Assembly: GCF_000420085.1 (NCBI RefSeq)
Contig: NZ_ATUG01000001.1
Coordinates: 62,001 to 126,000 of the forward strand
DNA: 64,000 nt
Direction of reading: 5' to 3'
Source of the DNA: Desulfospira joergensenii DSM 10085
GTDB lineage: Bacteria > Desulfobacterota > Desulfobacteria > Desulfobacterales > Desulfobacteraceae
Below, one piece after another: positions 8,886 to 18,832 of this stretch. The notes beneath the pieces are model-generated. The model was not told the DNA's origin and searched no databases. It was given only the letters and a program-made list of their open reading frames with translations. Each line of letters opens with the position of its first letter. Position 1 is the stretch's first letter. The position numbers were made by a program, and so were the translations under genes.

Positions 8886-10412
8886 ATGTCATTTGCAGAG
8901 GGATTTGATATTGGGTACTTGAAGGTCTTCGCAAACCGCCGCGAAGAAGTATTTCTTTCAGTCACACCAAATTTTAGGTTAGGACCAGGCATTCAGAGAG
9001 ATGGAATTACCTCCCCACGCATGACCGATCCTCACACGGTTCCTTTTGTTATGGGCCGCGATGAGGATGCGCTCAGCGTTCGTGATTACCCGGCAACAAC
9101 GAATGCGTTTGTGCAGCGTGCAGGAACAAGAACTCTTTTTGAGCATGTCTACGAGTTCAAAAAAAAGTATGGAGAGGATTACTTGATCATAGGCGTACAG
9201 AGCTGTGGTGATCTCACTATGAATCCATGGCATGTCGCGTTTGTCTGGGAGGATGGATTGCCTGTCCTTTATCGTCTGGGCACACACGGTGATCCTCAAA
9301 GCATCCAGGAGCCGTGGCACGAGCGCACATATCGGTGCCTCGTAAAGTGGAAACAGGGGGTTAAGGATTGCCCTTATGCTTTCCTTGATCTTAAATTTGT
9401 CCAAATCGGGAATAGGTTTGAGGCACGGGAAGTACCCCCGGATCATGGTTCAGCTCAACTCGCTGGTTACATAACGGAAGACATCGAGTTTGCCCTCTCT
9501 GGAAAAATCATTATCAATCGTGGCCAGGATGTTTCACTGGCGAGCGCTATTGACCGATTTCAGGATGTCAGGCACGTCTTCAATGTACCTGAAGTTCCCG
9601 TACGAGATTTGCAGGGTCAACCGAAAGGGAAGATCAATTTTGGTGAGCATGTGTTATTCCACAGTTTGAACTCACGGAGGGCCGCCTTGTCGTCCCCAAT
9701 CGTTATCGACCTTAGGATACCAAACCGTGACCTTGTAGTTCACTTCGAGGATTTAGAGAAGGAACTCGAAGAACGCTACCACTACACCAAATCGTCTGAA
9801 TCGCCAACCCGACGTGGTGAATATCGACGCTATTCTGAAAACTCAGTGGAACTTTTTTACCGCCATAACGTCTATCCTTTTGGGGTTGTAGGGGGAAGCC
9901 CCGGCGAAATTGTTTGCCTGGCATCAGGAGGGTTATCTGGTCGTGTGGGAAATACGCTTGAGGGTATTATCCGGATCATGTTCGATTTCTTTGGTTGTGA
10001 CGACGCATTGGTCCTCGACGAGGGTTATGATACATTTCACATCGTGAATCCGAACCCGAAAAAAAAACAAGATGACCCAGATGATTATCAGTATGACAAT
10101 GATGAGATTCTTCGCCAGGTCGCAGCTTTTACCCTTTGGCGAACAGATCTCGATAGACAGGAATGTGAGGAAACGGAAACGAAGATGGAGATGGTTGACA
10201 GGTATAAGCTCGGCACCAACCTCTGGGAGTGGCCGCTGAATAGTAAGGTAATCAAAATCCTCAAGGAGTACTGTGATGATTTGCAAGAGTCTATCGAGCC
10301 ACAACCATCATCAACGCTTGACGTGATGGCAGTGGAACCCCGCCGCAGTCAGATGCGTTCTGTGCTCATCTTTGCAGTGCGGCGCGACGCCATCAGAGAA
10401 ACGAAAAAATAG
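8886..10412 (+). CDS. Unknown 508-residue protein, possible phosphodiester glycosidase-like C-terminal region
   Basis: A long soluble protein with no signal peptide or membrane segment. ATG at 8886 is preceded by a good TAGGAGG site. I do not recognise a family with confidence. Residues about 330-400 contain a Gly-rich strand-turn pattern (VVGGSPGEIVCLASGGLSG, then DDALVLDEGYDTF) that loosely resembles the phosphodiester glycosidase (NAGPA) core, where a DGG or equivalent follows a helix; here the glycines are partly lost. A Lys/Asp-rich linker follows (about 405-420). It is downstream of the four-helix membrane protein and upstream of a palindrome and transposase copy A, inside the AT-rich island, which suggests horizontal acquisition. 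Confidence 0.6.
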   Translation: MSFAEGFDIGYLKVFANRREEVFLSVTPNFRLGPGIQRDGITSPRMTDPHTVPFVMGRDEDALSVRDYPATTNAFVQRAGTRTLFEHVYEFKKKYGEDYLIIGVQSCGDLTMNPWHVAFVWEDGLPVLYRLGTHGDPQSIQEPWHERTYRCLVKWKQGVKDCPYAFLDLKFVQIGNRFEAREVPPDHGSAQLAGYITEDIEFALSGKIIINRGQDVSLASAIDRFQDVRHVFNVPEVPVRDLQGQPKGKINFGEHVLFHSLNSRRAALSSPIVIDLRIPNRDLVVHFEDLEKELEERYHYTKSSESPTRRGEYRRYSENSVELFYRHNVYPFGVVGGSPGEIVCLASGGLSGRVGNTLEGIIRIMFDFFGCDDALVLDEGYDTFHIVNPNPKKKQDDPDDYQYDNDEILRQVAAFTLWRTDLDRQECEETETKMEMVDRYKLGTNLWEWPLNSKVIKILKEYCDDLQESIEPQPSSTLDVMAVEPRRSQMRSVLIFAVRRDAIRETKK

Positions 10413-10491
10413 TGGGTGGGGGACGTCAAACCTTAATTAGTGTTCTTGAATTTCAACAATCAACATGCACTTGATTTCACTGGTGATGTTC

Positions 10492-10522
10492 GCATTCATG
10501 GCGGTTGCGACGCCGTGAATGC
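10492..10522. repeat. Dispersed palindrome, copy 1
   Basis: A 12-bp stem (GCATTCATGGCG against CGCCGTGAATGC, one G-T mismatch) with 7-base loop GTTGCGA. The inner 25 bases match 28797-28821 at 22 positions, including the loop. It lies 80 bases after the 508-residue gene and could also serve as its terminator, though there is no T run. Confidence 0.55.
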
Positions 10523-10652
10523 GGTGCTGACGACGTCCAGCAAACGATGATATGAATTGAACTAAAGGATATGCAAATAATGGAAATAATCCAATAATGG
10601 CAATAATCAATAAAATAATAATTATAATGTTATAATGGGGTAAATAATTATA

Positions 10653-11597
10653 ATGGGGCCGGGCCAAACCAACCAACTGAAATAAAAGTAAATCCCATTT
10701 ATAAGCACCCCAATTGGGGTCTATATTCCACTTTTCGGGGCCAAAAACAAAGATATAGAAAAAAACAGCCAGATTATGGCAAGAGCAAAGAGACATTATA
10801 TACCCAGACAGGTTTGGCACATCACTCACCGATGCCACAAACGAGAATTCTTGTTAAAATTTACAAAGGACCGTCAGAGATGGATTCAATGGCTGTTTGA
10901 AGCAAAACGCCGGTATGGATTAACTATTCTGAACTATGTTGTGACTTCAAATCACATCCACCTTCTTGTTGTTGACGATAAAGACAGAATGACGATCCCC
11001 AAGGCCATCCAATTGACAGCCGGACGGATTGCACAAGAATACAATCAAAGAAAAAAGCGTAAAGGTGCCTATTGGGAGGATCGATACCATGCAACTGCAA
11101 TCGAAACCGGCAGTCATCTATTGAGATGTCTTGTATATATTGATTTGAACATGGTCCGTGCTGGCGTCGTTTCTCATCCTTAAAAATGGATATTTGGCGG
11201 CTTAATGAAATTCACTCTCCACGTCGCAAATCCATCCTCATCAATTATAAAAAGCTTGCAAGCCTGTCAGGCTGTGAGTCCTATGCTTCATTTCAGAATT
11301 TGCATCGGAATTTGGTAAACGATGCATTGGAAAAAGATAAAATCAAACGGGAAGCCCGGTGGAGCCAAAGCATTGCTGTAGGTGAAAAACAATTCGTTAC
11401 CGATATAAAAAAGAAGCTTGGTATCAAAGCATTGGGAAGGAAAACACAATCATTGGATAAAGGATTCCAGCTGCGGGAAGAGGTAATGCCCTATACCGCT
11501 GGTTTTGATGCCGAAAACAGCGATATATCCCAAAAAAATGCATACAAATGGGACACATCCCAAAAATTTTCAATGAGTTAGTGTGGCCCGACCCCAT
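10653..11597 (+). mobile_element. REP-associated-type (Y1) transposase element, copy A, degenerate
   Basis: About 945 bases bounded by ATGGGGCCGGGCCA at 10653-10666 and its near-perfect inverse TGGCCCGACCCCAT at 11584-11597. Copies B and C have the same end boxes. The enclosed transposase gene is broken. The left flank is a degenerate ATAATGG array (about 10575-10652) and the right flank begins AACAATAACAAAC. Confidence 0.7.
10776..11581 (+). pseudogene. REP-associated tyrosine transposase, copy A (nonsense codon plus frameshift)
   Basis: The first 135 codons match the intact copy B almost exactly, including the HxH motif in NHIHLL and the candidate nucleophile Tyr in YIDLNMVRAG. At the codon after HP, TCA has become TAA (11181-11183), ending translation. 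A one-base deletion about 25 bases later (GGCTTAATG versus GGCTATAATG in copy B) puts the last 130 codons in another frame. Those codons remain almost unchanged, so the damage is recent. The family is the IS200-like Y1 single-strand transposase group. Confidence 0.85.
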
Positions 11598-12056
11598 AAC
11601 AATAACAAACTTTGAGGTTGGATAGGTTCAGTCTGAGGGGAAAATTGAAAGAAAACAGTCAATGGCTGCTGTTTTGTACTTTGCATAATTTGAGGAAAAT
11701 ACACCGGTATGGAAAGGTGGCAGTTACATAAAACAAAGGGGGATATCCCCTGGCTGTTTTGGGGGGAGGGGCGCTCCCCATATAGGAAAAATATGATCAA
11801 TTTATCAAAGTTTGTCGGTCGAAAATCAAATTAAAACAAAATGTTGGAAAACGTATCTAAAAAATGGAATAACTATCTTTCAGAAATTACTTTTTATACA
11901 GACTCGTTCTCTAAAAAATATGGAACTTGGAAAAAAGCGTAATTATACGAGATAAAGGTATGATTTTATGTCTACAATTTCTAAGAAATCTCAGAAGTTT
12001 TTCGGAACGTTTTTTTTGACAACCACGATAACAATTCTCGATGAGATCGAAATGGA
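11598..12056. other. Gap without recognisable gene
   Basis: About 460 bases after transposase copy A, AT-rich toward the right. Short open frames on the minus strand have no recognisable content. I see no convincing RNA, promoter or repeat beyond the AACAATAAC element flank. Confidence 0.4.
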
Positions 12057-12963
12057 TTATCCTGTTTGATCCTCTGATATGAAGGATTGGGCTGTTTTCG
12101 ATTTTTTCTTTAACTGAGGCTTCATTCCAAAAAGAAAGCGTGCCACATTGTTTCGTTTGACAATCAAATCATAGACGATAAGTGTTGCAGCAAATGAGAA
12201 TATGTTAATTGCAAAGAACTTAATAGGCAGACCAACATCCCATTTGACAACATGAAAGCCAACGATCACTATTATTGGTTGGTGTAATATGTAAAACGGA
12301 TATGAAGCACTGCTGGCATACCTCAAGCATCTATTCGTTATATTTAAAAAAATTCTCCCATATCCCAAAAAAACAACCAGACAGAACATCGTTCCAAAAC
12401 TATAGGATAGCCCGTGCATCAGCTCATTTGCCAAACTGGAAGGTGGTATAATTTCCAGAAACGATATGGCCAGATTGGCTCCAAATAGAATAAACATAAG
12501 AATAAGGGCAACAAATTTATTCTTATCCACAATCGAGTTGTACCGTTTATCATGCAGCAGGATATAGCCATAAATTAGAAATATTAGATAGTAAGCAGGG
12601 TTTTTCCCTCCGGGAGAAGGGGAAAAAAACAATGCAATTACAGGAGGAATTGCCAGTAAAAAAATCATCCATCGTCGATATAGAAAGTTTGTCATAGAAT
12701 CAATAAATTGTTGCCTCTTATCGCCTTTGAGATATGAAAAAAGTGGCAATGCTATCAACGATAAAACAAACAGATAAAGAATGAACCACAAATGGCCCGG
12801 TGTAAAATTTCCAGTCCTATAGTTGGAAAGGTCATTCATATTAATATGAAAAAATAATGGCAAATAATCAAAATAAGATATTAAAATATCAGAGTAATAC
12901 ATTCTTGAAAAATAGCCTTGAATTGGTATCAATACAACGATGCCAAAAATGCATGGGATTAAC

Positions 12964-14820
12964 AAAGGGTGTTGAAACCGTTCAAATTTCTGTTTCGTTA
13001 TAGGTGCCCCACGCGTTTGTAATTCTTTTTTCCAATGTCAGATTGTCCGGCTTTTACCGTAGCAATATCTGGTTTTGTTTTTTACCGCATAAAATCTATT
13101 TCAGACGGCGGCCTTTGTTGTATTCAGATATACCAATAGCGACCGATCAATCGGCTCAGAAAAAATCCCGCATTGAACGTTCAATTCATCCTGTGGCAGC
13201 AAACAACTCCTTTTGCCCATCTTCTTTTTTCATTGGTTTATGCCTTGTTCCGGCCATTTCAATCAACAATGTTACGATAGTCGTCAGAGTTGATCGGACA
13301 ATCACACCATGCTGGCTTCTTACCCGTGTTTGTTCGAGGCCTTCTCTTTTTTTCATCAGATTAAAGGGCCTTTCACAGTTTTTCCGGATCTCGATTGCGT
13401 CTTGAGATCCGCTATGAAAAATCGGCATTGGTTGAAAATAGCCGCTGTCAAAATCAACGATCCTTGATTTTGAACAATTTGATTCAAACGCACACTCACC
13501 CGGAACGGCATCACATCCAAATTCGTGGCCTTCCGGTGTCGATCCCAAAAACTGCATTGGAATCTCACAAGAATCATTACAGGCAACCCTTAATGGCGAT
13601 TCCAAAACGTTGTCAGGAAGTTTGGCTTTCTCCGATGCAGGGGTGACGACATAGACACCGGTTTCGTTGAGAACCGAACCATCACTATCGTGATAAGCCT
13701 GGTCGGCGGTTATCAATTTGATATCAATACCCAATGTTTGAGCAAGCTTGATCAACGGTTTTAAAAACAGGCTGTCATGATGATTTGCCGCCCCGATTAG
13801 GGATACCAATGGAAAACTATGGCCTGTCGATGGGTTGATGGCTGTTAGGGTGTGAAGCCGGTAGCCAATGACGTAATACGATTTATCCCTTTTATTCCGG
13901 CGTTTTCCACAATCACAGTCCGGATCGGAATACATTCGTATTTTTTTGCCTTTGACCTGAATTGTGCAAAGGGGGTAATTGATTTCAGACGGCAGTTCAC
14001 TGGAATCAACACCATGGATAACGGCACTCTCCAGACAGCCTGATTTATAAAAATGATGGAGGAAATATACCAGGACATTCATCAATTGTTTGAAATTCAG
14101 GCCACGCCGGAAGTGACACAATTCAGTATGATCTGCCTGGTGTTTGGTATTTAAAGGCAGTCTCACAAAACGCCTGTTTTGCTTTCGTTCCCTGCCAAAA
14201 TATTCATCGCTGCAAAATTTCCTGTAACTGATTTCAGGGTATTTGATTATTTTTAAAAGCTCCATCCGAAATAACTGGTAGGGTTGAATATCCCTGTGCA
14301 CAGCGGAATATCCGTCAGGCGCAATCAAGCTGTTGATAATCTGGTTGTCTATAAGTTGGTCAACAAACTGCAATTCCGGGTCTACAATTTCAGGGTATGG
14401 CTTTTTCAGGGTGTCAAAATGAAACAGGTTGTCGGAATGAAAATTTTCAATGTAGGACGCCATCTCAGGAAGGCTACGAATCTCTGCTGAGGGGGCCTGA
14501 TCTTCAACTCCTATGAGTTCTTCGATGGGGATGTCCAAGGTTTGAGAATAATCATAATTATCCAAAACTTCCATCATGATTTGCTTTGTCAGCTCTTTTT
14601 TGGACTTCCTTGTCATCTTTTTCCAGTTCGGAAAACTCTTTTTCAATTGCTTTGTGATGATTCGCCTGATATTTTTTGTATGCATAAAGCCTCTGTGGTG
14701 TTGTTTCCTTTTTGTTTAGGCGCTTGAAAGATACAACTAAACAGAGGCTTTTTCAATTACTAACATACTGAAAATTTGTCGGATAACGTTAAAATTGCGT
14801 CATCGATTTCAACACCCTTT
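12964..14820 (-). mobile_element. Complete DDE insertion sequence, 1857 bp, 3-bp target duplication
   Basis: The left end AAAGGGTGTTGAAAC and the inverted right end share AAAGGGTGTTGAAA (14 of 14, with further partial identity). The target duplication AAC is at 12961-12963 and 14821-14823. One transposase gene fills the element. The family is uncertain: IS4/IS5-superfamily DDE type by the protein, and the 3-bp duplication fits some IS5 groups. Confidence 0.85.
13186..14685 (-). CDS. DDE transposase
   Basis: A 499-residue transposase. The DDE catalytic core spans about residues 225-470. The first Asp is in VIHGVDSSELP, the second in LITADQAYHDSDG, and the Glu is probably in the IRKNCERPFNLMKKREGLEQ region, where the catalytic helix of IS4/IS5-type enzymes sits. 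A Cys-containing insertion (DPDCDCGKRRNK) after the first Asp is unusual and may bind metal. The N-terminal about 100 residues are Lys-rich and probably bind DNA. The frame is intact and the inverted repeats are present, so the element may still be active. It lies inside the acyltransferase gene in the same orientation. Confidence 0.85.
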   Translation of the reverse strand: MHTKNIRRIITKQLKKSFPNWKKMTRKSKKELTKQIMMEVLDNYDYSQTLDIPIEELIGVEDQAPSAEIRSLPEMASYIENFHSDNLFHFDTLKKPYPEIVDPELQFVDQLIDNQIINSLIAPDGYSAVHRDIQPYQLFRMELLKIIKYPEISYRKFCSDEYFGRERKQNRRFVRLPLNTKHQADHTELCHFRRGLNFKQLMNVLVYFLHHFYKSGCLESAVIHGVDSSELPSEINYPLCTIQVKGKKIRMYSDPDCDCGKRRNKRDKSYYVIGYRLHTLTAINPSTGHSFPLVSLIGAANHHDSLFLKPLIKLAQTLGIDIKLITADQAYHDSDGSVLNETGVYVVTPASEKAKLPDNVLESPLRVACNDSCEIPMQFLGSTPEGHEFGCDAVPGECAFESNCSKSRIVDFDSGYFQPMPIFHSGSQDAIEIRKNCERPFNLMKKREGLEQTRVRSQHGVIVRSTLTTIVTLLIEMAGTRHKPMKKEDGQKELFAATG

Positions 14821-15358
14821 AACAATCGCTTGAATCTTTCTTTAATATATTGCTGACTACTTCGAAAATTCAAAGCAAAGTACGTAGCTGAGCCAGACAA
14901 TAAAAAAAATAGTGGCATATGCCAAGGACCAATACCGTCTATCAAAATATATGTCAATGCCGCACTCAAATGGTCATCCTGGATATAATAAGATTTCGAA
15001 ATATCAAAAATTCTTGCGGTATGGTATGGAAAAAGCCACAATACTGCGAACACACGTAAACAGTCTAAATCTACACGACGACTCTGGAAAGAGTTTTGCA
15101 TTCCCATTTGGTTTTTGCTCCTTATTTTTTGTCATTTCTTTTTAAATGAATCATTCTGGTATCAAATTACCCAGCATTCAGGTTTAGTTGCTTTATTAAA
15201 ACGTATTTAATAAAAAAACTTGCAATCGGTTAGTATTGTAAAAAAAGGTTTCCTAACACAAAATATTCATGGTCATAGTAAATTATAAAAAAAATATAGA
15301 CAATGACACTCAGGGGCGACAAATTGACATTTCGGTGCAAAAACAAAAGAGACTAAAT

Positions 15359-16372
15359 ATGAAGAAATTATTATCAATTGAAGTGGCGGTAGTCCGAATG
15401 CACTTTAATATACTAGAACGAAATGGCGTCCCTAAAAAAATTCTTGAAGATACATTAGGCTTTTCAAGAGAAGATATACAAAATGATGACATACGAATAC
15501 CGTTTAAAAAAAATTTTCAGATGCTGAAAAAAGGTCTTGAACTCACGGAACCAACAATGGCGCTGAAAATTGGAAAAATGTATTCGCTGCAAGAGGTTGG
15601 TATTATTGGACAATTAATAAGAAATTGTAGGAATTTGGAAGAAGCCAGCTATCAATTGCTACGTTATCAAAATTTTTACTTCGGTTCATCGATATTTGAA
15701 TTAATATCAGATGATTCTTATCGTGTGCTCAAGCACTCTATTGTGCAAACAGTTTATTGTACTGAAGATGATGAAAAACGTCTTATAACCGAACTAAATT
15801 TATCTTCTTGTCTGGCATTGATACGGCAACTGACCAATGAAAACTTTAATCCAAAAGAAATGCATTTTTCATATAGAAAACCTGAATACATTGATGCGTA
15901 TGAGACGTATTTCCGTTCGTTTTTGAAATTCAATCAAAAAGAAGATTCAATAGTATTCAAGAAAGAACAATTCAAAATACCTATTCCAGACCACCAGCCC
16001 TATATGAAAGATATATTAACGCAATATGCCGATGCGAAGATTGAAAAATTGGAATCTAACATTCGTTTTCAGGATAAAGTTCGACAAATGATCATGGAAC
16101 TTTTACCAAAAGGGATTTTAAGTATTGAGATGGTTTCTGAAAAGCTGAATATGAGTCGCTGGACTCTGACGCGAAAGCTTAAAAAGGAAGGCACAACGTT
16201 TAAGAATCTTTTAAAGATTCAAAGAAAAGAAATGGCATTAAATTATTTGGAAAATAAAAAATTATCGATTGCTGAAATTGCATTTTTACTTGGCTATTCG
16301 GAGGTCAGTGCATTTCAACGGGCATTTAAAAATTGGACCGGGAAAAATCCCCCCAAATTTAAAGATCGATAG
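15359..16372 (+). CDS. AraC-family transcriptional regulator
   Basis: A 337-residue regulator of the OruR/ToxT-like AraC subgroup. The N-terminal about 200 residues form the arabinose-binding-like ligand domain seen in this group, with LEEASYQLLRYQNFY near residue 100. The C-terminal about 100 residues hold two helix-turn-helix motifs: VSEKLNMSRWTLTRKLKKEG and IAEIAFLLGYSEVSAFQRAF. The second is the AraC signature followed by KNWTGKNPPKF. I prefer ATG 15359 to the in-frame ATG at 15269, because the family begins near this point and the extra 30 residues look like upstream DNA. It is divergent from the disrupted acyltransferase gene, whose control it may once have exerted. The AT-rich codon use marks it as island DNA. 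Confidence 0.8.
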   Translation: MKKLLSIEVAVVRMHFNILERNGVPKKILEDTLGFSREDIQNDDIRIPFKKNFQMLKKGLELTEPTMALKIGKMYSLQEVGIIGQLIRNCRNLEEASYQLLRYQNFYFGSSIFELISDDSYRVLKHSIVQTVYCTEDDEKRLITELNLSSCLALIRQLTNENFNPKEMHFSYRKPEYIDAYETYFRSFLKFNQKEDSIVFKKEQFKIPIPDHQPYMKDILTQYADAKIEKLESNIRFQDKVRQMIMELLPKGILSIEMVSEKLNMSRWTLTRKLKKEGTTFKNLLKIQRKEMALNYLENKKLSIAEIAFLLGYSEVSAFQRAFKNWTGKNPPKFKDR

Positions 16373-16506
16373 TTTGATTTGCTCCTTCTTCAGGAGATCT
16401 GAATTCTTGTCGGACCAAGAAAATTTTTGTAACCCGCTGTTAATAAAATGGAAAAAATTCAAAACCCTCAAAAACAACACTTTAAGAATTTAATATGGGT
16501 TTTCAA

Positions 16507-16750
16507 TCGGGTAGCCGGGGGTTTTTCTCCCCCAGCCCCCACAACACCCTGCATGCGGGTCCGCACAGGGCGTTTAATCAAGAGTACCGGGTCGTAACCG
16601 GGTAAACTGCTTGAAGGATGGTTTTTCCATAATGCGCCTGCACACTACTCCTCCATTCGGATTCACTGTATGTACAGAGCCAATAAATACCTTTTCCTTC
16701 TCTCTTGACTTTCGGCCCTTCACCATGTCCGGGGAATTACTCCCGGTGCC
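16507..16750 (-). other. Remnant resembling the 3' part of a group II intron
   Basis: Read on the minus strand, this stretch ends with the hairpin GCCCTGTGCGG / CGCATGCAGGGTG, then a GGGGGCTGGGGG / CCCCCGGCTACCC stem. That order resembles the last domains of bacterial group II introns after the maturase gene. No maturase frame remains. The call is by pattern memory only. The rest of 16373-16775 is AT-rich without a gene. Confidence 0.35.
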
Positions 16751-16775
16751 AATATAATGTATAATGGCTAGTATA

Positions 16776-17725
16776 ATGGGGTCGGGCCACGCTAACCAGC
16801 TAATTTAACAAGAAATCACATCGAAAGCCACCCCGTTTTTGGGTCTATATTCCACTTTTCAGGGCCAAAAACAAAGATATAGAAAAAAACAGCCAGATTA
16901 TGGCAAGAGCAAAGAGACATTATATACCCAGACAGGTTTGGCACATCACTCACCGATGCCACAAACGAGAATTCTTGTTAAAATTTACAAAGGACCGTCA
17001 GAGATGGATTCAATGGCTGTTTGAAGCAAAACGCCGGTATGGATTAACTATTCTGAACTATGTTGTGACTTCAAATCACATCCACCTTCTTGTTGTTGAC
17101 GATAAAGACAGAATGACTATTCCCAAGGCCATCCAATTGACAGCCGGACGGATTGCACAAGAATACAATCAAAGAAAAAAGCGTAAAGGTGCCTATTGGG
17201 AGGATCGATACCATGCAACTGCAATCGAAACCGGCAGTCATCTGTTGAGATGTCTTGTATATATTGATTTGAACATGGTCCGTGCTGGCGTCGTTTCTCA
17301 TCCTTCAAAATGGATATTTGGCGGCTATAATGAAATTCAGTCTCCACGTCGCAAATCCATCCTCATCAATTATAAAAAGCTTGCAAGCCTGTCAGGCTGT
17401 GAGTCCTATGCTTCATTTCAGAATTTGCATCGGAATTTGGTAAACAATGCATTGGAAAAAGATAAAATCAAACGGGAAGCCCGGTGGAGCCAAAGCATTG
17501 CTGTAGGTGAAAAACAATTCGTTACTGATATAAAAAAGAAGCTTGGTATCAAAGCATTGGGAAGGAAAACACAATCATTGGATGAAGGATTCCAGCTTCG
17601 GGAAGAGGTAATGCCCTATACCGATGATTTTGATGCCGAAAACAGCGATATAGCCCAAAAAAAAAATTCATACAAATGGGACACATCCCAAAAATTTTTA
17701 ATGAGTTAGTGTGGCCCGTCCCCAT
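16776..17725 (+). mobile_element. REP-associated-type (Y1) transposase element, copy B, intact
   Basis: 950 bases from ATGGGGTCGGGCCA (16776-16789) to TGGCCCGTCCCCAT (17712-17725). It contains the only uninterrupted transposase gene of the four copies. The left flank repeats TATAATG three times (about 16752-16781). The right flank is a degenerate CATAACA series to about 17770. Confidence 0.75.
16900..17709 (+). CDS. REP-associated tyrosine transposase (Y1, IS200-like), intact
   Basis: A 269-residue Y1 transposase of the RAYT group, which cuts and joins single-stranded DNA at imperfect palindromes. The family motifs are ITHRCHKREFLL near residue 17, the HUH pair in SNHIHLLVV near 60, and the Tyr of YIDLNMVRAGVV near 120, followed by the typical WEDRYHATAIE block before it. 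The C-terminal about 110 residues (SPRRKSILINYKKL onward) are Lys-rich. As the only intact copy, it is the likely source of activity for the broken copies A and C. The conserved 110-base leader between the left box and the start codon is shared by A, B and C. Confidence 0.85.
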   Translation: MARAKRHYIPRQVWHITHRCHKREFLLKFTKDRQRWIQWLFEAKRRYGLTILNYVVTSNHIHLLVVDDKDRMTIPKAIQLTAGRIAQEYNQRKKRKGAYWEDRYHATAIETGSHLLRCLVYIDLNMVRAGVVSHPSKWIFGGYNEIQSPRRKSILINYKKLASLSGCESYASFQNLHRNLVNNALEKDKIKREARWSQSIAVGEKQFVTDIKKKLGIKALGRKTQSLDEGFQLREEVMPYTDDFDAENSDIAQKKNSYKWDTSQKFLMS

Positions 17726-17857
17726 AACACCAAATAACAACGCCGCCCATAACACTGACCATAACATAACAAAATCTTAACAATCCAAATAATCATATAA
17801 AGAAGAGCACGCTTCCAAATATCTCCGCTCTTTTAATCCTAAAACGGAGGCAAGGAC

Positions 17858-18832
17858 ATGGACCAATTTTCAGTATCACGGTTATTGACCGTGTGGGAAA
17901 GCCGGGCTGCCGAGCCCGTCAACCGCCGGGACTTTTTAAGGGCCCAGATCAAAGGCGCCATATGGATGACAGCAGCCGCATCCGGCCTCTGGCTGCCCAG
18001 GACAGTCTCTGCAGCAGGAGACTGTGACATTGCCGTTGTCAAAGGGAAGGCCGGCCCGGCAACAAGAGCCGCGGTAGACCTGCTCGGAGGCATGAAGGCC
18101 TTTGTCAAACCCGGCCAGCGTGTTGTCATCAAACCGAACATGAGTTTTCCAAAGGGACAGGAAACCGCCGTCAATACGGATGCCTTGGTCGTAAAGGAAG
18201 TGGCGGCCATGTGTCTTGAGCAAGGCGCCCAAAAGGTCAGCATTCTGGATCATGTCATGGGGACTCCCAAGTACTGCACCCTGGAGATCGATGCGGTTTG
18301 CGATCCCCTCAAACCCGGGATGGTTCACGCGGTCACCGATGCGAATCTCTTCAAGGAGGTGAAGATTTCAGATTCCTGGTTCGGGCTCAGCAAAACAGAT
18401 GTCATAACGGAGGTGTTGAAGGCAGACGTTATCATTGCCGTGCCCAAGGCTAAGTCCCACGGCGCCACAGGCGTGAGTCTCTCCATGAAGGGAATGATGG
18501 GGCTTATCTATAACAGGCAGGCAATGCACACGATGAAGTTACACGACTCCATTGTGACCCTGGCCTCCTATCTGAAACCCAAACTGGTTGTGGTGGATGC
18601 AACACGGGTATTGTCGACAAACGGCCCTGGCGGCCCCGGAGAGATCATTGCGGAAAATAAAATCATTGCCTCCCCGGACATGGTGGCCGCAGACGCCATG
18701 ACGGTAAAACAATGCACCTGGTATGGGCGGTCCATGGAACCCCGGCAGGTAAAGCATATCAAAATTGCCCACAAAGCAGGGGCGGGAAGAATGGACGTTG
18801 AAAATCTGAATGTAAAAGAAATCACGGTTTAA
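17858..18832 (+). CDS. Tat-exported DUF362-domain protein
   Basis: A 324-residue DUF362 protein. A twin-arginine signal (NRRDFLR near residue 22, then a hydrophobic stretch and an Ala-rich cleavage region near 50) indicates export folded, probably with a cofactor. The DUF362 core includes VVIKPNMSF near 90 and later KADVIIAVPKAKSHGATGVS, with an NGPGGPGE loop near 255. DUF362 proteins often accompany Fe-S proteins, and here the next gene, a membrane polyferredoxin, starts on the last base of this stop codon (TAATG), so the two should be co-translated. The function of the family is not established; an extracytoplasmic redox role is inferred. The base composition is core-like, unlike the flanking transposase copies. 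Confidence 0.8.
   Translation: MDQFSVSRLLTVWESRAAEPVNRRDFLRAQIKGAIWMTAAASGLWLPRTVSAAGDCDIAVVKGKAGPATRAAVDLLGGMKAFVKPGQRVVIKPNMSFPKGQETAVNTDALVVKEVAAMCLEQGAQKVSILDHVMGTPKYCTLEIDAVCDPLKPGMVHAVTDANLFKEVKISDSWFGLSKTDVITEVLKADVIIAVPKAKSHGATGVSLSMKGMMGLIYNRQAMHTMKLHDSIVTLASYLKPKLVVVDATRVLSTNGPGGPGEIIAENKIIASPDMVAADAMTVKQCTWYGRSMEPRQVKHIKIAHKAGAGRMDVENLNVKEITV

Larger units (their letters stand above)
12057..15107 (-). pseudogene. Acyltransferase family 3 membrane protein, split by an insertion sequence
   Basis: Two pieces of one gene. The 5' piece (14824-15107) starts at ATG 15107 behind AAGGAG and encodes the family's opening: RRVDLDCLRVFAVLWLF followed by WHMPLFFLLSG, then ends at ERFKRLL. The 3' piece (12057-12963) resumes exactly at IPCIFG and carries about eight membrane helices, including TPGHLWFILYLF and SYPFYILHQP. 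Removing the element and one copy of the 3-base duplication gives an uninterrupted frame of about 395 codons, the usual size for OpgC/OafA-like acyltransferases that decorate polysaccharides or lipids. The product is therefore lost, recently, since both halves are clean. An AraC-type regulator gene is divergent from it. Confidence 0.85.
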
